Source: an uncultured Brevibacterium sp. (lineage in GTDB: Bacteria; Actinomycetota; Actinomycetes; Actinomycetales; Brevibacteriaceae). Taken from it: a stretch of DNA of 8,490 bases. Every line of letters starts with the position of its first letter. Position 1 is the first letter of the stretch. The position numbers and the translations under genes are program-made. The stretch lies in assembly GCA_902489215.1 (NCBI GenBank), contig CABTZE010000086.1, positions 1 through 8,490 on the forward strand, read 5' to 3'. This document shows, piece after piece, positions 1 through 5,631 of this stretch. Below the pieces are notes generated by a model. It did not search any database, was not told the DNA's origin, and worked only from the letters and a program-made list of their open reading frames with translations.

Positions 1-2
1 CC

Positions 3-377
3 CGCCGATCCATGCGCATGTTCACAGAAGTCGGCGCACGCGTGCCCATGCACAGCTCCGGCGTGGGCAAAGCAACGCTTGCCCACCTGCCTTCCGGTGA
101 GGTCGATGCGATACTCGCCTCCACCTCGTCAATTGATGCCCCGGCACTGCGAGCCGAATTGGAGCTCAGCCGCGAACGCGGCTTCGCCCTTGATGATGAA
201 GAACAGGAAGTCGGCGTGCGGTGCCTGGCAGTACACGTGCCGGGCGCGCCCGTGCCCGCGGCACTCTCAACGTCCTCCCCCACGTCCCGTCTGACAGAAG
301 ACGTCTACGATTCCTTCGCCGAGGAACTGCACGCCACAGCGGCAAAGCTGACCGCGGTGTGGGAGGCGCGCCCCTAA
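3..377 (+). CDS. IclR-family transcriptional regulator, C-terminal effector-binding domain (5' end cut by window)
   Basis: The reading frame is open from the first in-frame codon of the window to a TAA at 375-377, so the N-terminal winged-helix DNA-binding domain lies upstream and is not visible. What remains is about 124 residues of the IclR effector-binding (GAF-like) domain: the stretch MRMFTEVGARVPMHSSGVGKA near the left edge matches the family pattern of a loop followed by an xGKA helix start. Further on come ERGFALDDEEQEVGVRCLAV (the typical 'RGxAxDxEExxxGxRCxA' segment carrying the conserved cysteine) and a terminal 'AALSxSxPTxRLT' block. The family usually binds a small carbon metabolite and represses or activates a neighbouring catabolic operon. 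The effector and targets cannot be read here, and the gene to its right is convergent, so any target probably lies to the left. The ATG at 12 is internal and not the real start. Confidence 0.88.
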   Translation, partial: RRSMRMFTEVGARVPMHSSGVGKATLAHLPSGEVDAILASTSSIDAPALRAELELSRERGFALDDEEQEVGVRCLAVHVPGAPVPAALSTSSPTSRLTEDVYDSFAEELHATAAKLTAVWEARP

Positions 378-416
378 GCCGTCCGGTCTCAAACGGCGCG
401 CAAACAGACCGCAGAC

Positions 417-452
417 AAAGGCTGGGCAAGGGATTCCCCTCGCCCAGCCTTT
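417..452. terminator. Bidirectional intrinsic terminator between iclR-type gene and rnj
   Basis: An 11-base perfect inverted repeat, AAAGGCTGGGC at 417-427 and GCCCAGCCTTT at 442-452, encloses 14 bases that can pair further (GGG 430-432 with CCC 436-438). It lies 40 bases after the regulator's stop and 37 bases after the rnj stop on the other strand, so it sits where both convergent transcripts should end. The A/T ends of the stem give a short U run (UUU) in either direction, not a long U tract. The structure is seen directly; two-way termination is inferred. Confidence 0.82.
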
Positions 453-489
453 CAAGTTCTCAGAGTCGTTGCCTTAGCAGCTCCGACGA

Positions 490-2190
490 TCAGTCCTCGC
501 CGCCGACAAGAACAACCATCGGCACGATCATGGGACCGCGACGCAGCTTGGTCGACAGCCACCTGCCGATGGTGCGGCGGATGATCTGCTGCAGACGGTG
601 CTGATTCTTCACACCGTCATCGAGCGCGTCTTCAACAGCCTTCGTGATCTTCGGCTTGATGGTGTCGAACACACGGTCGTGCTCGGCAACACCGCGCGTG
701 TGGATTTCCGGTCCGGCAACGATCTCGCGGTTCTTCACGTCGATCGTCATGAAGATCGACACGAAGCCCTCGCCGGCCAGCACGCGACGGTCGCGCAGAT
801 CGTCTTCCGTGACATAGCCGACCGACTTGCCGTCGACGAAAACGTATTCGCACGGCACAGCTCCGACAATCGAAGCCTGACCGTCCTTGAGGTCGACAAC
901 CCAGCCGTCGTCGGCGACGACAACCTTTTCCTTGGGCACGCCGGTTTCCATTGCCAGCTTCGCGTTGGCAAGCATGTGGCGCCACTCGCCGTGAACCGGC
1001 ATAACGCCCTTGGGCTCCACGATGTTGTAGGCGTACAGGAGCTCACCGGCCGATGCGTGGCCGGACACGTGCACCGCAGCATTGCCCTTGTGGATGACGG
1101 TTGCACCCAGGCGCATGAGGCCGTTGATCACGCGGGACACCGAGTTTTCGTTGCCCGGGATGAGCGAGCTTGCCAGGATGACGGTGTCGCCTTCGGTCAG
1201 GTCGATCTGGTGGGTGCCGTTGGCCATACGCGACAGGGCCGCCATGGGCTCGCCCTGCGAACCGGTGCACATGAGCACAACCTGGTCTTCGGGGAGGTCT
1301 TCGACCTGTTTGATGTCGATGATCGAACCCGCGGGAGCCTGGAGATAGCCCAGTTCCTGGGCGATCTTCATGTTCCGCACCATGGACCGGCCGACGAAGG
1401 CCACCTTGCGTCCGTGGGCGACAGCGGCTTCGAGAACCTGCTGCACACGGTGGACGTGTGATGCGAAGGACGCGACGATCACACGGCGCGATGCGTGGCT
1501 GAACTGCTGTTCGAGAACCCGGCCGATGTTGCGTTCGTGGGCCGTGAAGCCGGGAACTTCCGCGTTGGTGGAGTCCGTAAGGAAAAGGTCGACGCCTTCT
1601 TCTCCGACACGAGCAAAAGAGCGCAGGTCCGTGATCCGGCCGTCCAGGGGCAGCTGGTCCATCTTGAAGTCACCGGTGTGCAGGATGGTTCCCGCATCCG
1701 TGCGCAGGAAGATGGCCAGGGCATCCGGAATGGAGTGGTTGACCGCAATGAACTCGAGGTCGAACGGGCCGAGCTTTTCGCGGTCGCCTTCTGACACGAC
1801 TTTGGTCTTGGCGCGTACGCGGTGTTCCTTGAGCTTCGGTTCGACCAGCGCCAGGGTCAGAGTCGAGCCCAGGATCGGGACGTCGCGGCCCAGTTTGCGC
1901 AGCAGATAGGGCACAGCACCAATGTGGTCTTCGTGACCGTGGGTCAGCGCTATGCCGACAACGTCTTTTTCGCGCCCGTCAAGGTACGAAAAATCAGGGA
2001 GGATGAGGTCGACTCCCGGCTGTTCCTCTTCGGGGAAGAGCACACCGGCATCGATGATGAGCAGCTTGCCGCCGGTCTCGAAGACCGTCATGTTGCGCCC
2101 GACTTCACCGAGCCCGCCGAGTGCGACGATCCGCAGGGCGTTGGGGTCGACCTTCGGGGGTGTTCCGAGGTCGGTTGGCAGTTCAATCAC
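490..2190 (-). CDS. rnj: Ribonuclease J (metallo-beta-lactamase/beta-CASP RNase)
   Basis: RNase J is a cytoplasmic zinc-dependent endonuclease and 5'-3' exonuclease for mRNA decay and rRNA maturation. The 566-residue product matches the family length (about 555-560 without extensions). Visible motifs: HGHEDH at residues 84-89, His152 in VNHS, and HTGDF with Asp174 (zinc site). The beta-CASP part carries Asp206 (LTDSTNAE), the SFASHVHRVQ segment with His245/His247, and VSGHAS with His378; MPVHGEW with His400 completes the site. Residues about 455-566 form the C-terminal domain, ending in the conserved 'RGPMIVP' segment. There is no long basic extension like those on some actinobacterial RNase J proteins. 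The start is GTG at 2190, fused to the dapA stop as GTGA. A possible site GAAGGA lies 14 bases upstream, rather far, so translational coupling to dapA is likely. The stop (TGA, 492-490) is followed by the 417-452 hairpin. Confidence 0.97.
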   Translation of the reverse strand: MIELPTDLGTPPKVDPNALRIVALGGLGEVGRNMTVFETGGKLLIIDAGVLFPEEEQPGVDLILPDFSYLDGREKDVVGIALTHGHEDHIGAVPYLLRKLGRDVPILGSTLTLALVEPKLKEHRVRAKTKVVSEGDREKLGPFDLEFIAVNHSIPDALAIFLRTDAGTILHTGDFKMDQLPLDGRITDLRSFARVGEEGVDLFLTDSTNAEVPGFTAHERNIGRVLEQQFSHASRRVIVASFASHVHRVQQVLEAAVAHGRKVAFVGRSMVRNMKIAQELGYLQAPAGSIIDIKQVEDLPEDQVVLMCTGSQGEPMAALSRMANGTHQIDLTEGDTVILASSLIPGNENSVSRVINGLMRLGATVIHKGNAAVHVSGHASAGELLYAYNIVEPKGVMPVHGEWRHMLANAKLAMETGVPKEKVVVADDGWVVDLKDGQASIVGAVPCEYVFVDGKSVGYVTEDDLRDRRVLAGEGFVSIFMTIDVKNREIVAGPEIHTRGVAEHDRVFDTIKPKITKAVEDALDDGVKNQHRLQQIIRRTIGRWLSTKLRRGPMIVPMVVLVGGED

Positions 2191-2210
2191 TGAAGAAAAC
2201 CGTGTCCTTC
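2187..2210 (-). promoter_or_regulatory. GTGA stop/start overlap with distant ribosome binding site for rnj
   Basis: On the minus strand the dapA stop TGA (2189-2187) and the rnj start GTG (2190-2188) share bases as GTGA. The only purine-rich stretch upstream is GAAGGA at 2210-2205, inside the dapA coding end and 14 bases from the GTG, longer than the usual 5-9. Terminating dapA ribosomes restarting on rnj is the simplest reading (inference). Confidence 0.7.
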
Positions 2211-3104
2211 CAATGTTCGGCGCAGGAAGTCGACCTGGTCCGCCGTGGCCGGCAGATGGGGCATGCGAACTGCGCGGGAGGGAATCACGCCCATGAGCTC
2301 AAGGCAGGCCTTGGCGGCAACCACTCCGGGCATGTGATTCATGATTGCATCGACCACAGGAGCAAGGTCCAGGGCCAGGCGGCGAGCCGCGGCGATGTCA
2401 TTCGCAGCGACCGAATCCACCATTTCAGACAGGGGGCGGGCAATGACGTGCGCCGCAACCGAAACCACGCCTACGGCACCGGAGGCAAGCAGCGGCAGGT
2501 TGAGGGCGTCTTCGCCCGAGTAGTACACAAGATCAGTGCTGGCCATTACCTCGATCGTCGATGCGAGGTCGCCCTTGGCGTCTTTGACCGCGAGGATCGT
2601 GGGGCACTCGGCCAGTTCGATGAGCGTTTCCTTTTCGATCGGCACACCCGATCGGCCGGGAATGTCGTAGAGCATGACCGGCAGGTCCGAAGCGCCGGCG
2701 ATTGCCCGCATGTGTTCGGCAATGGCCGCCTGCGACGGTTTGGAGTAGTAGGGCGTGACGGCAAGAAGTCCATCGGCGCCGGCTTCGACGGCCTGTTCGA
2801 CATTCGCGATCGAGGTGCGCGTGTCGTTTGTGCCGATACCGGCCACAATGCGCACGCTGTCTGGAACAGCCTCTTTCACGGCGCGCAGAAGCTCGCCCTT
2901 TTCATCAAAAGACGTTGTCGGTGATTCACCGGTGGTGCCGGAGACGACGAGCATGTCGTTGCCCGCCTTCACCAGGTGCTTGGCAACAGCCTGCACCGCA
3001 TCGAAGTCGACGTCATCACCCTTGAAGGGCGTCACCATCGCCGTACCGACGCGGCCGAAAGCTGCGATCGCTTCCGCTGCCTGTGAATCTCCCTGAATAG
3101 CCAT
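2187..3104 (-). CDS. dapA: 4-hydroxy-tetrahydrodipicolinate synthase (dihydrodipicolinate synthase)
   Basis: DapA condenses pyruvate with L-aspartate-4-semialdehyde, the committed step to diaminopimelate and lysine, in the cytoplasm as a TIM-barrel enzyme. The 305-residue product has the family marks: 'TAMVTPF' at 21-27, the GTTGES signature at 56-61 (Thr57 of the catalytic triad), TPYYSKPS with Tyr120, LYDIPGRSG with Tyr146 and Arg151, and AVKDAKGD with the Schiff-base Lys174. 'YDIPGRS' rather than 'YNVPGRT' is the form I know from mycobacterial DapA. It is the first gene of the dapA-rnj pair and overlaps rnj by 4 bases. The ATG at 3104 is directly preceded by AGGGGC, too close to act as a normal Shine-Dalgarno, while TACAGT sits 6 bases before the ATG, so a leaderless mRNA is likely. 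No lysine riboswitch can fit in the 71-base upstream gap. Confidence 0.97.
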   Translation of the reverse strand: MAIQGDSQAAEAIAAFGRVGTAMVTPFKGDDVDFDAVQAVAKHLVKAGNDMLVVSGTTGESPTTSFDEKGELLRAVKEAVPDSVRIVAGIGTNDTRTSIANVEQAVEAGADGLLAVTPYYSKPSQAAIAEHMRAIAGASDLPVMLYDIPGRSGVPIEKETLIELAECPTILAVKDAKGDLASTIEVMASTDLVYYSGEDALNLPLLASGAVGVVSVAAHVIARPLSEMVDSVAANDIAAARRLALDLAPVVDAIMNHMPGVVAAKACLELMGVIPSRAVRMPHLPATADQVDFLRRTLEGHGFLQ

Positions 3105-3116
3105 GCCCCTACTGTA
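3105..3116 (-). promoter_or_regulatory. -10 element giving a probable leaderless dapA transcript
   Basis: On the minus strand TACAGT (3116-3111) fits the actinobacterial TANNNT -10 pattern and is followed by exactly 6 bases (AGGGGC) before the dapA ATG, which would put +1 on the A of the start codon. I see no clear -35 at 16-18 bases upstream. Pattern and spacing are seen; the transcription start is inferred. Confidence 0.55.
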
Positions 3117-3162
3117 CCGTCAGCAGGTCTCGAAGCGACCCGTGACCACGGCCGCGCCATGG

Positions 3163-3168
3163 CAGAAT
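3163..3168 (+). promoter_or_regulatory. Candidate -10 element for the membrane acyltransferase gene
   Basis: CAGAAT (4 of 6 to TATAAT) ends 7 bases before the ATG at 3176 and there is no purine-rich ribosome binding site in the gap (CGAGCCC). GTGACC at 3142-3147 is a weak -35 candidate with a short 15-base spacer. It lacks the initial T of TANNNT, so this is weaker than the other start-proximal -10s in the window. Confidence 0.35.
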
Positions 3169-3175
3169 CGAGCCC

Positions 3176-4318
3176 ATGAACTCTGCGAACAGGCTCTTCC
3201 CGCCCGGGCGCCTGCAGTGGCTGGATGCGGCGCGCGGCTTGGCCCTCTTCGGGATGATCGTCACCCACATCTTCAGTCTCAGCACTGATGACCTCGAACC
3301 GACCTGGGCAGTTGTGTTCGCTGGTCGTTCCAGCGCCCTGTTCGCCGTTCTGGCTGGCTTTTCTCTGGTTCTGGCTTCACGTTCGCGCATTCTGACCAGC
3401 ACGGGCAGAGCCATTGCCGCCGCGGTCGTCCGCGGAATCATCATCTTCGCCATCGGTCTGGTGCTCGGCACCATCAGCACTCGCCTGGCAATCATCCTGA
3501 CCGTCTACGGCTTCCTGTTCATAACCGCGTCCGTCCTGCTTCCCCTGCGCGGACGCACGCTTGCGGCACTCGCTGCCGTGTGGCTCGTGGCGTCCCCTTT
3601 TGTGTCCCATGCAGTCCGCGCCCACTGGCAGCTGGAGCAGGATCTGATCGTTCCGAGCCTCGATTCACTTTATGATCCGGCGGGCTTGCTGCAGTCGGTT
3701 GTGCTCACCGGCTACTACCCGGCCCTGCAGTGGATGAGCTACATCCTCGTGGGCATGGCGCTCGCGCATGTCCCCTGGTCACGGCAGACTGCAATAACGG
3801 CGAGCGCTGTCGGTGTGGGAACAGCGATCATGGCCTCAGCCATCTCATCCCTGCTGCTGGTGAGCAGCGGCTGGGAGGTGCTTTCCGCCTCGGCGGCTGA
3901 AGAACCGGGCCTTCTGGAACAGGCGACGATTCACGGCAACTGGGGAACCGTCCCCACCGACACCGCGTGGTGGCTGGCAGTGAACGGCCCGCACACCGGC
4001 ACTCCCCCGGACCTCGTCGGAACAGCGGGAGTCGCGGTGGCGGTCATCGGGGTGTTCTGTCTGCTGTTCACCAGCTTCCCGGTATTCGCCCCACGCCTTC
4101 TGCTGCCGCTGACCGCCCCGGGTTCGATGGCGCTGACCGCGTATTCGCTGCACGTGGTGCTGCTCGAAATGACTGCCGGCATGGCACCAACACAGGAGTA
4201 TGTGACGCACGCGCTGGTGCTCATGGGCATCGCCATGGTGTGGAAGGCACTCATTTCACGGCGCGGTCCGCTGGAGACCGCTATCGCCGCGATTGTGCGG
4301 CTGGCAGTGCGCGGATAA
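3176..4318 (+). CDS. Polytopic membrane acyltransferase-like protein (HGSNAT-like N-terminus, DUF418-type C-terminus)
   Basis: The 380-residue product is strongly hydrophobic, with about ten likely membrane segments (roughly 20-36, 50-67, 82-99, 104-122, 128-144, 178-198, 206-229, 283-301, 306-331 and 343-360). The opening RLQWLDAARGLALFGMIVTH, with Asp17, Arg20 and His31, is the signature of the heparan-alpha-glucosaminide N-acetyltransferase-like (DUF1624) family. GRSSALFAVLAGFSL (50-64) is the usual second-helix motif. The end, 'GSMALTAYSLH' (317-326) plus a final hydrophobic segment, resembles DUF418 (YeiB-type) proteins. Such proteins are thought to move acyl groups across the membrane onto sugars or other acceptors; the substrate is unknown. 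A loop at about 230-280 is rich in Gly, Trp and His (HGNWGT, 253-258) and probably faces outward. The gene is divergent from dapA (71-base gap) and convergent with the dapB operon. Family placement is solid, function is not. Confidence 0.82.
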   Translation: MNSANRLFPPGRLQWLDAARGLALFGMIVTHIFSLSTDDLEPTWAVVFAGRSSALFAVLAGFSLVLASRSRILTSTGRAIAAAVVRGIIIFAIGLVLGTISTRLAIILTVYGFLFITASVLLPLRGRTLAALAAVWLVASPFVSHAVRAHWQLEQDLIVPSLDSLYDPAGLLQSVVLTGYYPALQWMSYILVGMALAHVPWSRQTAITASAVGVGTAIMASAISSLLLVSSGWEVLSASAAEEPGLLEQATIHGNWGTVPTDTAWWLAVNGPHTGTPPDLVGTAGVAVAVIGVFCLLFTSFPVFAPRLLLPLTAPGSMALTAYSLHVVLLEMTAGMAPTQEYVTHALVLMGIAMVWKALISRRGPLETAIAAIVRLAVRG

Positions 4319-4339
4319 CGGACGAGGCGGGGTCGGGTA

Positions 4340-4373
4340 AGCCGGACCCGTTGCGAAGCGCCGAGGTCCGGTT
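4340..4373. terminator. Hairpin between the convergent acyltransferase gene and dapB operon
   Basis: CCGGACC (4342-4348) pairs with GGTCCGG (4365-4371), extended by a G-U and an A-U pair, around a 16-base loop that itself contains GCG-AA-CGC-like pairing. An alternative smaller hairpin uses CGGGT (4334-4338) with ACCCG (4346-4350). It fills the 59-base gap between the two stop codons. There is no U tract, so it is a weaker intrinsic terminator than those at 417 and 7191. Confidence 0.5.
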
Positions 4374-4377
4374 GGGG

Positions 4378-4827
4378 TCAGCGGCTGGCGGTTCGCTCCA
4401 TCTTGATGGCCCGCCGCATGGTGCTGCGGGCGCGACGGCGGTCACCGGCTGCGTCATAGGCCATTGACAGGCGGAACCACGACCGCCAGTCATCGGGGGC
4501 CTGTTTGGCTTCGCGGGCGTAGAGCTCGAACTGCTCATCGGCGGCCTCGCGGACAATCCGCCCGCCCGGTGTGCGCGGGAGATCGTCCGGTGGAAGCCCG
4601 CCTTCCTCGGCCAGCTGCTTGCCCAAACGCTCAATGCGAGCGCCGAACAGAAGCTCAACGATCAGCGCCCACGCGCCGATGATCGGCAGCACCAGCAGCG
4701 CGACCGCCAGCAGCTTCGCGACGATGCTCGGTTCGCGCAGCATGATCATGCCGCGCTGCACCATGAAGACGAGGTACAGGAGCAGCAGCACCGAAATGAC
4801 TGCCGCACCGATCTTCGCTTTGGACAT
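4378..4827 (-). CDS. Small membrane protein with two N-terminal helices and a TPR-like C-terminus
   Basis: The 149-residue product has two hydrophobic segments, about 6-24 (IGAAVISVLLLLYLVFMV) and 38-60 (KLLAVALLVLPIIGAWALIV), then a charged cytoplasmic-looking part. Residues about 98-140 (DEQFELYAREAKQAPDDWRS, then 'RLSMAYDAAGDRRRARSTMRRAI') have the spacing of one tetratricopeptide-like helix pair: W/F, L, A-Y, G-D, A. I know similar proteins annotated only as TPR or hypothetical membrane proteins next to dapB in actinobacteria. No enzymatic motif is visible. The ATG at 4827 overlaps the dapB stop as TGATG and no good ribosome binding site precedes it, so translation probably depends on dapB. 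A membrane-anchored adaptor role is a guess; that it is expressed with dapB is a firm inference from the overlap. Confidence 0.8.
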   Translation of the reverse strand: MSKAKIGAAVISVLLLLYLVFMVQRGMIMLREPSIVAKLLAVALLVLPIIGAWALIVELLFGARIERLGKQLAEEGGLPPDDLPRTPGGRIVREAADEQFELYAREAKQAPDDWRSWFRLSMAYDAAGDRRRARSTMRRAIKMERTASR

Positions 4828-5567
4828 CAGAGGTATTTTTCCAGCCCCACCGTCAGGCCTGGGTGCTGGTCGACCTTGCCGACGGCCGTGATGATGCCCG
4901 GCATAAAGGCTTCGGTCGAGTGTGAGTCCGTGCGGATGGTGAGTGCTTCGTGAGCTGAGCCGAAGTGAATTTCCTCGGAAGCATTCATGCCCAGCTGGCG
5001 GACAGCGTGCACGTGAATGCCGTCGATCACGGCTCCGCGAGCACCGTGCGGGTCGTCCTCTGTTGCGTCTGGAACATCCGGCAGGCCCGCATCGCGGCGC
5101 ACTGCAGCAATCCGCTGAGCGGTCGACACGGCAGTGCCGGAAGGAGCGTCGAGTTTGCGCGTGTGATGGATTTCGATGACTTCCGCAGAATCGAAATAGG
5201 GTGCGGCGAGCTCAGCGAACTGCATGGCGAGAACCGCCCCGATGGAAAAGTTCGGCGCGATGAGAACACCGACTTCGGGGTGCTGCGCGGTCAGCTGTTC
5301 CAAGCGCTGCAGACGTTCCTCGCTCCACCCCGTTGTGCCGACGACACAGTGAATGCCGTGGCTGACCAGAAAGTGAACATTGTCTTCCGTTGATTTGGGC
5401 ACCGTGAGCTCAACGGCGACGTCCGCTTCGGCTTCCACCACGGCGGAAAGATCGTCCCCACGGCCGATCGTCGCCACCAGCTCCATACCGTCGGCTTGCT
5501 TCACCGCTTCGACGGCGTGCGAGCCCATGCGTCCTGATGCTCCGATGACTGCGACTTTGACTGCCAC
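4827..5567 (-). CDS. dapB: 4-hydroxy-tetrahydrodipicolinate reductase (dihydrodipicolinate reductase)
   Basis: DapB reduces the DapA product with NAD(P)H to tetrahydrodipicolinate. The 246-residue product is of family length. The N-terminal Rossmann domain shows VAVIGASGRMG (GxxGxxG, residues 9-15), VVGTTGW at 75-81 and 'APNFSIGAVL' at 104-113. The substrate domain carries EIHHTRKLDAPSGTA (132-146) with the catalytic pair His134 and Lys138 and the SGT substrate loop. The end, 'TIRTDSHSTEAFMPG' and 'HPGLTVGLEKYL', matches the actinobacterial form. The start is GTG at 5567, chosen because AAAGGGAA lies 4 bases upstream and the sequence opens directly into the Rossmann strand. It heads a two-gene operon with the TPR-tailed membrane protein (TGATG junction) and is divergent from the DUF1846 gene with only 64 bases between starts, so their promoters must overlap or abut. 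Confidence 0.97.
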   Translation of the reverse strand: MAVKVAVIGASGRMGSHAVEAVKQADGMELVATIGRGDDLSAVVEAEADVAVELTVPKSTEDNVHFLVSHGIHCVVGTTGWSEERLQRLEQLTAQHPEVGVLIAPNFSIGAVLAMQFAELAAPYFDSAEVIEIHHTRKLDAPSGTAVSTAQRIAAVRRDAGLPDVPDATEDDPHGARGAVIDGIHVHAVRQLGMNASEEIHFGSAHEALTIRTDSHSTEAFMPGIITAVGKVDQHPGLTVGLEKYL

Positions 5568-5571
5568 GTGA

Positions 5572-5579
5572 TTCCCTTT
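5572..5579 (-). promoter_or_regulatory. dapB ribosome binding site supporting the GTG start
   Basis: On the minus strand AAAGGGAA (5579-5572) precedes the GTG at 5567 by 4 bases (about 5-6 from the GGGA core). It is the only purine-rich site in the gap and decides the GTG start. Confidence 0.7.
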
Positions 5580-5597
5580 CTGTCGGTCAGACCCATT

Positions 5598-5624
5598 TTG
5601 TCATCCCACCGCAGTGTTATTATC
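5598..5624 (+). promoter_or_regulatory. Divergent promoter region for the DUF1846 gene and dapB
   Basis: An A/T-rich island in GC-rich DNA. On the plus strand TATTAT (5618-5623, 5 of 6 to TATAAT) ends 8 bases before the ATG at 5632, implying a leaderless or nearly leaderless mRNA. TTGTCA (5598-5603, 5 of 6 to TTGACA) is 14 bases from TATTAT but 17 from the overlapping TATCAA (5621-5626). On the minus strand the same bases read GATAAT (5624-5619), a candidate -10 for dapB with a leader of about 45 bases; no good -35 accompanies it. The two promoters would therefore share DNA. Confidence 0.55.
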
Positions 5625-5631
5625 AAAGACC

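Noticed and set aside
598..1461. A 287-codon open frame on the plus strand, antisense to rnj
   Set aside because: It mirrors RNase J codons in GC-rich DNA, starts without a ribosome site, and its protein resembles no family; the minus-strand gene has a complete catalytic motif set.
2121..2924. A 267-codon plus-strand frame antisense to dapA
   Set aside because: It is an antisense shadow; dapA has all catalytic residues on the other strand.
3105..3175. Lysine riboswitch or other leader RNA before dapA (and before dapB at 5568-5631)
   Set aside because: The gaps are 71 and 64 bases and hold promoters; a lysine riboswitch needs about 170 bases or more.
5614..5631. GTG start 18 bases upstream of the DUF1846 ATG
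   Set aside because: It would put coding sequence over the TATTAT promoter element, has no ribosome site, and adds residues not typical of the family.
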